A stretch of DNA of 64,000 nt from JANPCX01 sp031431125 (lineage in GTDB: Bacteria; Pseudomonadota; Gammaproteobacteria; Burkholderiales; Burkholderiaceae_C). Below the pieces are notes generated by a model. The model ran no database searches. It was given only the letters and a program-made list of their open reading frames with translations, and was not told where the DNA came from. Below, piece by piece: positions 1 to 8,084 of this stretch. Position 1 is the stretch's first letter; each line of letters begins with the position of its first letter. The translations under genes were made by a program, and so were the position numbers. Where the stretch lies: positions 62,001 to 126,000 of the forward strand of contig JANPCX010000045.1 of the NCBI GenBank assembly GCA_031431125.1, read 5' to 3'.

Positions 1-60
1 GGCGGGCAGCAGGTGGCACTCGGTTGAAGCGTGTTTGGCAATCAAGAGGGGCTCGCTCAT
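1..60 (-). CDS. HerA-like / DUF853 ATPase, N-terminal fragment
   Basis: Read on the minus strand from an ATG at 60-58, the window edge gives 20 residues, MSEPLLIAKHASTECHLLPA. This resembles the opening of HerA-like DUF853 proteins, where a segment like PLLIAK...LLPA precedes the Walker A loop (the loop itself lies outside the window). The family are hexameric DNA-translocase-type ATPases of uncertain role in bacteria. A GGAG sits about 7 bases before the ATG. The gene is divergent from yebC. The identification rests on only 20 residues. Confidence 0.6.
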   Translation of the reverse strand, partial: MSEPLLIAKHASTECHLLPA

Positions 61-158
61 CGGGGACTCCAGGGGGTGGCACAAATAGGAGCCTGCAGTA
101 AAACCCCTCACGGCACCGAATGGTTCGGGCTCGGGCGGTCTGCGGCGTTGACTTTCTT

Positions 159-179
159 GCCAATAGTCGGGCTATTGGC
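159..179. other. perfect inverted repeat between the divergent HerA-like and yebC genes
   Basis: GCCAATAG and CTATTGGC form a perfect 8-bp stem around a 5-base loop (TCGGG). No T-run follows on either strand, so it is not a typical intrinsic terminator. Its place in a 267-bp divergent intergenic region makes an operator or leader hairpin possible. A TAGAAT (250-255) that could be a -10 for yebC lies downstream, but no convincing -35 precedes it. Confidence 0.4.
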
Positions 180-327
180 CTTGATCCTCGCCTAGCAGCC
201 CATCCCGGTCCGAACGTTCGGCATCCGCGATGGGTTTTACAGAGGCTCCTAGAATCGCAGTCTATCGAACTATTCAGACCGCCCTGGCCGCACTTGCCGT
301 TGGGCGGTTGCAGCAACAGGAGCCTTC

Positions 328-1053
328 ATGGCCGGTCATTCCAAGTGGGCCAATATCCAGCACCGCAAAGGTCGCCAAGATGAAAAACGCGGCAAGGTCT
401 GGACCCGCATCATCCGCGAAATCATCGTCGCCGCCCGCCAGGGTGGTCCTGACGCCAAAGACAACCCGCGCCTTCGTTTGGCAGTGGACAAAGCCAAAGC
501 GGCCAACCTACCTGCCGAGACGGTCAAAAAGAACATCGACAAAGCCACCGGCAACCTGGAGGGCGTCACCTACGAAGAGGTGCGTTACGAGGGTTATGGC
601 ATAGGAGGCGCGGCCATCATCGTCGACTGCATGACCGACAACCGCGTGCGCACCGTGGCCGAGGTACGCCACGCGTTCAGCAAACATGGCGGCAACCTGG
701 GCACCGAAGGCTCAGTGGCCTTCCAGTTCAAACACTGCGGCCAGTTTTTCCTGGCCCCGGGCACGAGTGAAGACAAGGTGATGGAAGTGGCCCTGGAAGC
801 CGGTGCCGACGACGTTGTCACGGGTAACGACGGTGCCATCGAGGTGTTGTGCGCGCCCGCTGCGTTTGAAGCCGTCAAAGCGGCGCTGCAAGCGGCGGCT
901 TTGACCCCCGAGGTGGCCGAAGTCACGATGCGGCCCGAAAACACCATTTCTCTTTCAGGCGAAGACGGCGTGCGCATGCAAAAACTGCTGGACGTGATTG
1001 AAGACCTGGACGATGCGCAAGACGTGTTCCATAACGCGGAGATCGAGCCATGA
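328..1053 (+). CDS. yebC: YebC/PmpR (TACO1) family protein
   Basis: A 241-residue protein beginning MAGHSKWANIQHRK, the hallmark N-terminus of the YebC/TACO1 family, and of normal family length. Family members are described as DNA-binding transcriptional regulators (PmpR) and more recently as ribosome-associated factors that help translate difficult sequences such as proline stretches. The start is preceded by an AGGAGCC at 319-325. It overlaps purD by 4 bases (ATGA), so the two are probably co-transcribed and translationally coupled. Confidence 0.95.
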   Translation: MAGHSKWANIQHRKGRQDEKRGKVWTRIIREIIVAARQGGPDAKDNPRLRLAVDKAKAANLPAETVKKNIDKATGNLEGVTYEEVRYEGYGIGGAAIIVDCMTDNRVRTVAEVRHAFSKHGGNLGTEGSVAFQFKHCGQFFLAPGTSEDKVMEVALEAGADDVVTGNDGAIEVLCAPAAFEAVKAALQAAALTPEVAEVTMRPENTISLSGEDGVRMQKLLDVIEDLDDAQDVFHNAEIEP

Positions 1054-2360
1054 AGGTCCTCGTGATCGGCTCAGGCGGCCGCGAACACGCCATCGCGTGG
1101 AAGCTGTTGCAGTCCCAAAAAGTGCAAACCGTCTACGTGGCCCCCGGCAACGGCGGCACGGCACTCGACCCCAATTTGCACAACATCAACCTCACCGACT
1201 TCCAGGCCCTGGCCGACTTCGTGGTGAAGGAGCATGTGGTGCTCACCGTGGTGGGCCCCGAAGCGCCGCTGGCTGCAGGTTTGGTGGATTTCTTCCGTGC
1301 ACGCGGCCTGCGCATCTTCGGTCCCACCCAAGCGGCGGCGCAGTTGGAAAGCTCCAAGGCCTACGCCAAGGCCTTCATGAAACGACACGGCATTCCCACG
1401 GCGGCCTATGAAAACTTCACCGATGCCGCCTTGGCCCACGCCTATGTGGAGCAGCGTGGTGCGCCCATCGTCATCAAAGCCGACGGCCTGGCCGCAGGCA
1501 AGGGCGTGGTCGTGGCCACCACCCTGGCCGAGGCGCACGAAGCCATTGATTGGATGCTGGATAGCAGCGACAACAAACTCGGCGTGCAACACAACGCCGG
1601 TGTGGCGCGGGTGGTGATTGAAGACTTTTTGGAAGGCGAAGAAGCCAGCTTCATCGTCATGTGCGACGGCAAAAACGTGGTGTCCCTGGCCACCAGCCAA
1701 GACCACAAACGCCTGCTCGATGCCGACCAAGGCCCCAACACCGGTGGCATGGGTGCCTATTCACCCGCCCCCGTGGTCACGCCCAATGTGCATGCCAAAG
1801 CGATGCACGAAATCATCCTGCCCACCATCGCAGGCATGACCAAAGACGGCATTCCGTTCACGGGTTTTCTTTACGCCGGTCTAATGATCGACGCACAAGG
1901 CCAGCCACGCACCGTGGAGTTCAACTGCCGCCTGGGCGACCCCGAAACCCAGCCCATCATGATGCGTTTCAAGAGCGACCTGTTCGAGGTCTTCATGCAC
2001 GCGACCGATGGCACCTTGGACCAAGTGACGCTGGACTGGGACCGCCGTGTCGCCCTGGGTGTGGTGATGGCGGCGCACGGTTATCCACTGACGCCACGTA
2101 AGGGCGATGCCATCACTGGCTTGCCTAAACCTGGCAGCGCAACCGACGGCACCGACAGCGTCGACGCCATGGTCTTCCATGCGGGCACCGTCTTGAACGA
2201 CAAAGTGCTGACCACCTCAGGCGGCCGCGTGCTGTGTGCCACCGCGTTGGGTGACTCGGTGAAACAGGCGCAGTTGCATGCTTACGAGTTGCTGAAAGAC
2301 ATTCGGTTTGAGGGGATGCAGTACCGGAAGGACATTGGGTATCGGGCGATTAAGCGGTAG
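1050..2360 (+). CDS. purD: phosphoribosylamine-glycine ligase (GARS)
   Basis: 436 residues, close to the 425-430 usual for monofunctional PurD. It catalyses ATP-dependent joining of glycine to phosphoribosylamine in de novo purine synthesis. Visible features are the N-terminal MKVLVIGSGGREHA nucleotide-fold opening, the ATP-grasp glycine-rich stretch DGLAAGKGVVVA (about residues 148-159), GPNTGGMGAYSPAP (about 229-242), and the metal-binding EFNCRLGDPETQP (about 290-302). The ATG overlaps the yebC stop, giving a tight two-gene unit. Confidence 0.97.
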   Translation: MKVLVIGSGGREHAIAWKLLQSQKVQTVYVAPGNGGTALDPNLHNINLTDFQALADFVVKEHVVLTVVGPEAPLAAGLVDFFRARGLRIFGPTQAAAQLESSKAYAKAFMKRHGIPTAAYENFTDAALAHAYVEQRGAPIVIKADGLAAGKGVVVATTLAEAHEAIDWMLDSSDNKLGVQHNAGVARVVIEDFLEGEEASFIVMCDGKNVVSLATSQDHKRLLDADQGPNTGGMGAYSPAPVVTPNVHAKAMHEIILPTIAGMTKDGIPFTGFLYAGLMIDAQGQPRTVEFNCRLGDPETQPIMMRFKSDLFEVFMHATDGTLDQVTLDWDRRVALGVVMAAHGYPLTPRKGDAITGLPKPGSATDGTDSVDAMVFHAGTVLNDKVLTTSGGRVLCATALGDSVKQAQLHAYELLKDIRFEGMQYRKDIGYRAIKR

Positions 2361-2367
2361 ACAACGA

Positions 2368-2754
2368 ATGGTTAGCGCTCGAACCAAATTCCTTTCTCAC
2401 ACCATACTGTCGTGCGTTGCTTTTCCGGCAATTGTTTGGGTTATGGGGAGTGGTGTCGTACTTGGACTCATGTCCGGTGTTACCACTGCACCGTCTGGGA
2501 ACGAGTGCACTTTTGCCAGTGAACCCATGTGTTTTTTCTTGCAGCTTGTCGTTAAGGCTTTTTTTGCAATGTTCTTTGCGTATGGTTCAGTAGTCGCCTG
2601 GGCTGATTTGATAAACGGACGCCGCGCGGGGAATCCAGATGATTCAGGGCTCGCCGCTCTGTTTCGAAGTAACTTCTTGATCGAGCGAACATGGCTGGCG
2701 CTTCCCATCGGAATTCTTGGCTTCGCGGCGGTCTGGCTGTATAGGTCTCTGTGA
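2368..2754 (+). CDS. small predicted inner-membrane protein, ORFan-like
   Basis: 128 residues from the ATG at 2368, 7 bases after the purD stop. Three hydrophobic segments are visible: about residues 9-35, 52-78 and 105-125, with a short soluble stretch containing GRRAGNPDDSG between the second and third. I recognise no family motif. Base composition is near 50% GC over the stretch inspected, clearly lower than purD and hemF on either side, which hints at a recent insertion into the purD-hemF interval. A start at 2308 inside purD is formally possible but less likely. Function unknown. Confidence 0.6.
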   Translation: MVSARTKFLSHTILSCVAFPAIVWVMGSGVVLGLMSGVTTAPSGNECTFASEPMCFFLQLVVKAFFAMFFAYGSVVAWADLINGRRAGNPDDSGLAALFRSNFLIERTWLALPIGILGFAAVWLYRSL

Positions 2755-2819
2755 TGGTGGTTAGCCCGAAAAAAATGCCAGTCGAGGTACTTTCACCTTC
2801 TTTTGGTGCAGTTGAAGCA

Positions 2820-3788
2820 ATGCACATATCCCCCGTCCGCACCTACTTTCTCTCCCTGCAAGACCGCATCATCACGGCCCTGCAAGCCCAAGAGTCTGTG
2901 TCCTTCATCAGCGACAGCTGGACCCGCGACCCTGGCCCTGAGGGCAAAGGGCTGGCCGGTGACGGCTGTTCGCGTCTGGTGGAAGAGGGCAGCTTGCTGG
3001 AGCGCGGCGGCTGCAATTTCTCGCATGTGTTGGGCCACACCTTGCCGCCCTCAGCGACGGCGCACCGGCCGGAGTTGGCGGGTTCACCGTTTGAAGCGAT
3101 GGGCGTGTCGCTCGTCTTCCACCCGCGCAACCCCTATGTGCCCACCGTCCACATGAATGTGCGCATGTTTGCTGCACTGCCTGCGGGGAGAGAACCCGTG
3201 GTGTGGTTTGGCGGGGGCATGGACTTGACGCCGTATTACGGCTTTGAAGAAGACGCGGTGCACTTTCACCGCGTCAACCAAGCCGCGCTCGCGCCCTTCG
3301 GCGAGGCGCTGTACCCGCGTTTCAAAACCTGGTGCGACGAATACTTTTATTTGAAACACCGCCAAGAGCCACGCGGCATCGGTGGCGTATTTTTCGACGA
3401 TTTTTCCGAGCTGGGATTTGACGGCGGCTTTGCCATGACCCAGGCCGTGGGCAATGCTTTTCTAGACGCTTATTTGCCCATCCTTGCGCGCCGCAAAAAC
3501 ACGCCCTATGGCGAACGTGAACGCGACTTCCAGGCCTACCGGCGCGGGCGGTATGTGGAATTCAATTTGGTGTTCGACCGAGGCACGCTCTTCGGCCTGC
3601 AATCGGGCGGGCGCACCGAAAGCATCTTGATGTCCATGCCGCCCGTGGTGAAGTGGCGCTACAACTGGCAGCCCGAAGCGGGCACGCCCGAGGCGCGGCT
3701 GTACAGCGACTTCCTGCGGCCGCGTGATTGGGCTGCGGGCGTGGGTGTGGACGCGGTTGTGGGCGCGGGTGTGGGGACAGGCGTTTGA
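2820..3788 (+). CDS. hemF: oxygen-dependent coproporphyrinogen III oxidase
   Basis: 322 residues from the ATG at 2820 (MHISPVRTYFLSLQ). An in-frame ATG lies upstream at 2754 but adds a non-conserved extension. HemF performs the aerobic oxidative decarboxylation of coproporphyrinogen III in haem synthesis. Family signatures include VHMNVRMF, WFGGGMDLTPYYGFEEDA, WCDEYFYLKHR and RGRYVEFNLVFDRGTLFGLQSGGRTESILMS (last one abbreviated from about residues 239-269). The conserved body ends at FLRPRDW. A non-conserved low-complexity Gly/Val tail of about 18 residues follows and makes the protein longer than the ~300-residue norm. The stop overlaps the nadD start. Confidence 0.95.
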   Translation: MHISPVRTYFLSLQDRIITALQAQESVSFISDSWTRDPGPEGKGLAGDGCSRLVEEGSLLERGGCNFSHVLGHTLPPSATAHRPELAGSPFEAMGVSLVFHPRNPYVPTVHMNVRMFAALPAGREPVVWFGGGMDLTPYYGFEEDAVHFHRVNQAALAPFGEALYPRFKTWCDEYFYLKHRQEPRGIGGVFFDDFSELGFDGGFAMTQAVGNAFLDAYLPILARRKNTPYGERERDFQAYRRGRYVEFNLVFDRGTLFGLQSGGRTESILMSMPPVVKWRYNWQPEAGTPEARLYSDFLRPRDWAAGVGVDAVVGAGVGTGV

Positions 3789-4381
3789 AACGCATCGGCC
3801 TTTTCGGGGGCAGTTTCGATCCACCTCACCGCGCCCATGTGGCGCTGGCCCAAGAAGCCTTGTCGAGTTTGCACTTGGATGAAGTGCGCTGGATACCCGC
3901 TGGCCAGCCTTGGCAAAAAAGCCGACAACTCGCCGCCCCCGCCCACCGCGAAGCCATGGTGAGGCTGGCGATTGAAGGCGAGCCGCGTTTTGTACTGGAC
4001 CGCTGCGAGCTGCAGCGCACGGGCCCGAGCTACACCCTGGACACGGTGCGTGAACTGCAAGCCCAGGTGCCAACGGGTGAGGCCGTGGACTGGGTGCTGC
4101 TGATCGGCCAAGACCAGTACGCCAGCCTGCACACCTGGCGCGATTGGCGCGAGCTGCTGTCACGCGTGACCTTGGCGGTGGCGAACCGGCCGGGGGCGTC
4201 TCTGGGGGTGAACGACGAGGTCAAACGCACCCCGCACCGAAGCGTGCCTTTGCCCATGCTGGACATCTCTTCCACCCAAGTGCGCGCCGCCGTTCGGCGG
4301 GGTGAAAACATCAAGCACTTGGTGCCCGAGAAGGTGGCAAGTTATATTGCTCGCCATGGGCTTTACAAAGATCCCATGTGA
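3785..4381 (+). CDS. nadD: nicotinate-nucleotide adenylyltransferase, TTG start
   Basis: 198 residues starting at the TTG at 3785 (LKRIGLFGGSFDPPH), which overlaps the hemF TGA by two bases. Starting further upstream would translate the hemF low-complexity tract as a Cys/Gly/Arg repeat, which is implausible. NadD adenylylates nicotinate mononucleotide in NAD synthesis. Key motifs are GGSFDPPHRAH (a variant of the HxGH nucleotidylyltransferase motif) and the C-terminal ISSTQVRAAVRRG (ISxTxxR type). The gene sits before rsfS, the usual proteobacterial arrangement. No strong Shine-Dalgarno precedes the TTG, so translation probably depends on coupling to hemF. Confidence 0.93.
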   Translation: MKRIGLFGGSFDPPHRAHVALAQEALSSLHLDEVRWIPAGQPWQKSRQLAAPAHREAMVRLAIEGEPRFVLDRCELQRTGPSYTLDTVRELQAQVPTGEAVDWVLLIGQDQYASLHTWRDWRELLSRVTLAVANRPGASLGVNDEVKRTPHRSVPLPMLDISSTQVRAAVRRGENIKHLVPEKVASYIARHGLYKDPM

Positions 4382-4382
4382 A

Positions 4383-4488
4383 GCAATGCTGTTCACTGAA
4401 GGTCGTCATTCCCGCGAAGGCGGGAATCCAGTGGTGGTGCGAGCCTGGATTCCCGCCTTCGCGGGAATGGCGGACAGAACAGTATTGC
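4383..4488. repeat. dRS3-like palindromic element with extended inverted flanks
   Basis: Two 28-base arms (4404-4431 and 4445-4472) are inverted copies around a 13-base loop, and each contains ATTCCC-N8-GGGAAT. Outside them, GCAATGCTGTTC (4383-4394) and GAACAGTATTGC (4477-4488) form a further imperfect inverted repeat, so the whole element is about 106 bp of nested palindrome. It lies between nadD and rsfS and could act as a terminator or RNA-stabilising hairpin. The core matches the neisserial dRS3 consensus. A second copy with the same arms is at 24879-24977. Confidence 0.8.
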
Positions 4489-4530
4489 GACCTGAATATT
4501 TAAATCAGCCGACCACGGCCTAGGAGTTGA

Positions 4531-5322
4531 ATGGACATCAAAAAACTGCAACGCGCCATCGTCGATGGACTGGAAGACGTCAAAGGCCAACACATTGTGG
4601 TGTTTGACACCGAGCATTTGTCGTCGCTGTTTGAGCGCGTCATCATCGCCTCGGGCACCAGCAACCGGCAAACCCGCTCCCTGGCAGCGAGTGTGCGTGA
4701 TGCGGTGAAAAGCGCTGGTTTTCCGGTGCCGCGTGTAGAAGGCGAAGAAAACGGCGAATGGATCATCGTGGACTGCGGCGCGGCCGTGGTGCACCTGATG
4801 CAACAAACCATACGCGAGTACTACCACCTCGAAGAAATTTGGGGCGACAAGCCGGTCAAGCTCAAGTTAGAGGCCAACACGGGCAAATTGGTGAAAGCCG
4901 CCGAGCCCGATGCGGCGGTCAAGGGCAAGGCCAAGTCGACTGGCAAGAAGGCCGCCCAAGCTGCACCCACCTCAGAGAAAAAGGCCGCCGCGCTGGCCGG
5001 CCCAACCAAGAAGGTCGCCACCAAGAAAACGGCAGCGAAAACCGCGCCCACCAAAACTGTGACCTCGAAAAAGGCGGTTGCCAAGAAGGTGGTGGCCAAA
5101 AAGGCAAGCCACGTTCAAACGGTGGTGGTCGGCAAGCCCAAGGCCGCGGCAGTGAAAAAAGCGGTGTTGGGCAAAGGTGGTGTCAGCCGCACGGTGGGCG
5201 TGAAAGCCGCCGCACCTGCAGCCAAGAAGCCTGCTGCCAAGGCGGCACCGGTGAAGAAGGCCGCGGCGAAAAAAGCGCCCGCTAGCAAACCCGTGGCCAA
5301 AAAGGCCAGTCGTTCGGCTTGA
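4531..5322 (+). CDS. rsfS: ribosome silencing factor RsfS with long Lys/Ala-rich C-terminal extension
   Basis: Residues 1 to about 112 are a complete RsfS/Iojap domain (MDIKKLQRAIVDGLEDVKG, IIASGTSNRQTRSLAASV, GEENGEWIIVDCGAAVVHLM, REYYHLEEIWGD). RsfS binds ribosomal protein uL14 and blocks 30S-50S joining during starvation. The family is normally about 105-130 residues, but here the frame continues to residue 263 with a basic Ala/Lys/Thr/Pro/Val tail rich in AAKK, TKKVA and AVKKA units, like histone H1-type or AlgP-type tails. The tail is in frame with no stop and is expected to be disordered and to bind nucleic acid. The start has an AGGAG 7 bases upstream. Confidence 0.93.
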   Translation: MDIKKLQRAIVDGLEDVKGQHIVVFDTEHLSSLFERVIIASGTSNRQTRSLAASVRDAVKSAGFPVPRVEGEENGEWIIVDCGAAVVHLMQQTIREYYHLEEIWGDKPVKLKLEANTGKLVKAAEPDAAVKGKAKSTGKKAAQAAPTSEKKAAALAGPTKKVATKKTAAKTAPTKTVTSKKAVAKKVVAKKASHVQTVVVGKPKAAAVKKAVLGKGGVSRTVGVKAAAPAAKKPAAKAAPVKKAAAKKAPASKPVAKKASRSA

Positions 5323-5371
5323 GTGGCGCGAGCCGCGCCATGCCCCGCTGCGCTCTTTTTGCTGAGGCCCT

Positions 5372-5839
5372 GTGAAACTGCTTCTGGTGGCCGTGGGCCA
5401 GCGCCAGCCTGCCTGGGCTGACGCGGCCTTTGAGGACTTTGTCAAACGTTTCCCGCCCGAAATGCGTTTGCTCTTGAAGGCGGTGAAGGCCGAGCCGCGT
5501 GCTGGCAAAAGCACCGAGCAGTTGATGGTGGCCGAAGCCAGCCGCATCGAGGCCGCTTTGCCCAAGGGCGTGCGCCGTGTGGTGCTGGACGAGCATGGCA
5601 CACGTGTCACCACCCAAGCGCTGGCCTCAAGAACCCAGGCCTGGTTGCAAGATGGCCGCGACGTGGCCTTGCTGATAGGCGGGCCCGACGGACTCTCCCC
5701 CGAGCTCAAAGCCACCGCAGACGAAACTCTGCGTTTGTCCGATTTAACCCTGCCCCATGCATTCGTGCGTGTCATGTTGGCCGAGGCGCTTTACCGCGCC
5801 TGGACGGTGAGCATCAACCACCCCTACCACCGCGAATAA
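5372..5839 (+). CDS. rlmH: 23S rRNA (pseudouridine1915-N3)-methyltransferase, GTG start
   Basis: 155 residues, the same length as E. coli RlmH, starting at a GTG (MKLLLVAVGQ). It methylates pseudouridine 1915 in helix 69 of 23S rRNA using S-adenosylmethionine. Motifs are LLIGGPDGLSPEL (the SPOUT knot SAM site, about residues 102-114) and the strongly conserved C-terminus SINHPYHRE. It follows rsfS at 49 bases and precedes maf at 10 bases, so it likely shares a transcript with both. Confidence 0.96.
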   Translation: MKLLLVAVGQRQPAWADAAFEDFVKRFPPEMRLLLKAVKAEPRAGKSTEQLMVAEASRIEAALPKGVRRVVLDEHGTRVTTQALASRTQAWLQDGRDVALLIGGPDGLSPELKATADETLRLSDLTLPHAFVRVMLAEALYRAWTVSINHPYHRE

Positions 5840-5849
5840 GCTGGACCCG

Positions 5850-6470
5850 ATGGAAGCTGTCTCTCCCTTCATTTACTTGGCCTCGCAAAGCCCACGCCGC
5901 AGCCAGTTGCTCACGCAACTTGGGGTGCGCCATGAGCTGCTGTTGGCCGATGCCCATGAAGATGCGGAAGGCTTGGAAGCGCATCTGCCCGGTGAGACGC
6001 CATTGCATTACGCGCAGCGCGTGACCCAAGCGAAATTGGACGCGGCTTGCCAGCGTCTGGCGCGACGCGGTCTGCCGCTGGCGCCCATTCTTTGCTCGGA
6101 CACCACCGTCGCCCTCGGTACGCGTATTTTGGGCAAGCCGCTCGATGCGCAGGACGCCATCGCCAGCCTGAACGCGCTGGCCGGCCGCAGCCACCGTGTC
6201 ATCACCGCCGTGGCCTTGGCCTGGGGGTCCAAAATGCAGGGCAGGGCAGCGGCGGTCAGTGTGTCCAAGGTGCGTTTTGCAGCGCTGGCTTTGGCTGACA
6301 TCGAACGTTACGTGGCCAGCGGCGAGCCCTTTGGCAAAGCCGGCGCCTACGCCATCCAAAGCGCAGCGGCGGCATGGATTTCGCACATTGAGGGCAGCTA
6401 TTCCGGCATCATGGGCTTGCCTTTATTCGAGACCGCAGAGCTGCTCAAGCAAGCCCAGTTTCCACTTTAA
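5850..6470 (+). CDS. maf: Maf family nucleoside triphosphate pyrophosphatase
   Basis: 206 residues with the Maf opening IYLASQSPRRSQLLTQLG, the substrate motif SDTTVALGTRILGKP (about residues 83-97) and the C-terminal GSYSGIMGLPLFET. Maf proteins hydrolyse non-canonical or canonical pyrimidine nucleoside triphosphates to monophosphates, a house-cleaning role. In the dTTP/UTP-specific YhdE group the motif is usually SDTxV, which this matches. The gene is 10 bases after rlmH and 29 bases before rng, a linkage (maf-rng) common in proteobacteria. Confidence 0.94.
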   Translation: MEAVSPFIYLASQSPRRSQLLTQLGVRHELLLADAHEDAEGLEAHLPGETPLHYAQRVTQAKLDAACQRLARRGLPLAPILCSDTTVALGTRILGKPLDAQDAIASLNALAGRSHRVITAVALAWGSKMQGRAAAVSVSKVRFAALALADIERYVASGEPFGKAGAYAIQSAAAAWISHIEGSYSGIMGLPLFETAELLKQAQFPL

Positions 6471-6499
6471 TGGTTCAAGATTGATTCACCAGGCCACGC

Positions 6500-7981
6500 A
6501 TGCAAGACATTCTGATCAACTGGACACCCCAAGAAACCCGCGTCGCCGTGGTCGAGCACAGCGCCGTGCAAGAGCTTCACATCGAACGCGCCTTGGAGCG
6601 CGGCTTGGTGGGCAATATTTATGCAGGCAAAGTGGCGCGTGTCTTGCCAGGCATGCAGTCGGCTTTCATTGACATCGGCCTGGAGCGTGCCGCCTTCTTG
6701 CATGTGGCCGACGTCAATCCGAGTGGGCCAACGCGTTATGAACCGGGTGCCGCCCAAACGTCGCCCACGCCGATTGAACGTTTGGTGTTTGAGGGCCAAA
6801 CCCTCACAGTGCAGGTGATCAAGGATCCTATCGGCACCAAAGGCGCGCGGCTGTCCGCGCAAATCAGCATTGCAGGCCGATTGCTGGTGTATTTGCCGCA
6901 AGACGACCACATCGGAATTTCGCAAAAAATTGGATCGCTTGAACTGCGTGAGCAACTGCGTGCGCGAATGAAGGAGCTGGCCAAGTTGCCTGATGGTTCG
7001 TCGCCCGGCGGTTTCATTCTGCGCACCAATGCGGAAGACGCCACCGATGCAGAACTGCTGGAGGACATCACTTATTTGCGCAAAACCTGGGCGGCCATAC
7101 GCGAGCGCAGCTTCACCATGCCGCCGGCTTCCTTGTTGCACCAAGACCTGAGCTTGCTGGAGCGTGTGCTGCGTGATTTGGCCCATGATCAAACCCAAAC
7201 CATCCGAGTGGATTCTCGTTTGCAGTTCGACACCTTGAAGGCTTTTGGCGATCAATTCACGCCGTCTTCGGTGGACAAGCTCGAACACTACAAAGGCGAG
7301 CGGCCGATTTTTGATCTGTACAACATTGACGAAGAAATCAAACGGGCTTTGGCACGACGGGTAGATTTGAAGTCGGGCGGCTACCTCATCATTGACCAAA
7401 CGGAGGCCCTCACCACGGTGGACGTGAACACCGGCGGTTTCGTCGGTGCGCGCAATTTCGACGACACGATTTTCAAGACCAACTTGGAGGCCACCCAGGC
7501 CATTGCACGCCAACTGCGCCTGCGCAATTTGGGCGGCATCATCATCATTGACTTCATCGACATGACCCGTGAGGAACACCAGGCTTCGGTGCTCGCGGAG
7601 TTGCGCAAACAACTGGCGCGTGACCACACCAAAATCACCGTGAGCGGTTTCACCCAGCTCGGTTTGGTGGAGATGACACGCAAACGCACCCGTGAGTCCC
7701 TGGCCCACATGCTGTGTGAGCCTTGCCCCACCTGCGAAGGCAAGGGCCAGGTCAAAACCGCACGCAGTGTGTGTTACGACATCCTGCGGGAAATTCTGCG
7801 CGAGGCCCGCCAGTTCAACCCCAAAGAGTTCCGTGTGGTGGCGAGCGCTTCCGTGGTGGAAATGCTGCTGGACGAAGAAAACGCGCATTTGGCGGCGCTG
7901 AGTGACTTCATCGGCAAACCGATTTCCTTGCAGGCCGAGGCCACGGGGTCGCCCGAGGCCTATGACATTGTGCTGATGTGA
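6500..7981 (+). CDS. rng: ribonuclease G
   Basis: 493 residues (E. coli RNase G is 489). It is the endoribonuclease that matures the 16S rRNA 5' end and degrades some mRNAs. Order: an S1-like RNA-binding part at about 38-130 (GNIYAGKVARVLPGMQSAFIDIGLERAAFL), a 5'-sensor/RNase H-like region, the catalytic metal ligands in TTVDVNTGGFVG and IIIIDFIDM (about 305-355), and a Zn-link CEPCPTCEGKG (about 410-420). It lacks the long C-terminal degradosome scaffold of RNase E, hence rng rather than rne. Confidence 0.96.
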   Translation: MQDILINWTPQETRVAVVEHSAVQELHIERALERGLVGNIYAGKVARVLPGMQSAFIDIGLERAAFLHVADVNPSGPTRYEPGAAQTSPTPIERLVFEGQTLTVQVIKDPIGTKGARLSAQISIAGRLLVYLPQDDHIGISQKIGSLELREQLRARMKELAKLPDGSSPGGFILRTNAEDATDAELLEDITYLRKTWAAIRERSFTMPPASLLHQDLSLLERVLRDLAHDQTQTIRVDSRLQFDTLKAFGDQFTPSSVDKLEHYKGERPIFDLYNIDEEIKRALARRVDLKSGGYLIIDQTEALTTVDVNTGGFVGARNFDDTIFKTNLEATQAIARQLRLRNLGGIIIIDFIDMTREEHQASVLAELRKQLARDHTKITVSGFTQLGLVEMTRKRTRESLAHMLCEPCPTCEGKGQVKTARSVCYDILREILREARQFNPKEFRVVASASVVEMLLDEENAHLAALSDFIGKPISLQAEATGSPEAYDIVLM

Positions 7982-8084
7982 TGCGATTTTCATACCGCCA
8001 GGGAACTCACATCCCCTGACACCTTCTAACTGGCCGCCGACCTATCATGCGGCCCTGTCGAAAAAGCAGCTCCCACAAGACTTC

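Noticed and set aside
4900..5310. Repetitive tract in rsfS considered as a CRISPR or minisatellite
   Set aside because: Units are irregular Lys/Ala codons in frame with rsfS, with no constant repeat and spacer pattern.
6467..7993. 508-codon open frame on the minus strand across rng
   Set aside because: It is the mirror of a certain gene in high-GC DNA, gives a His/Gln-rich sequence without motifs and has no ribosome site.
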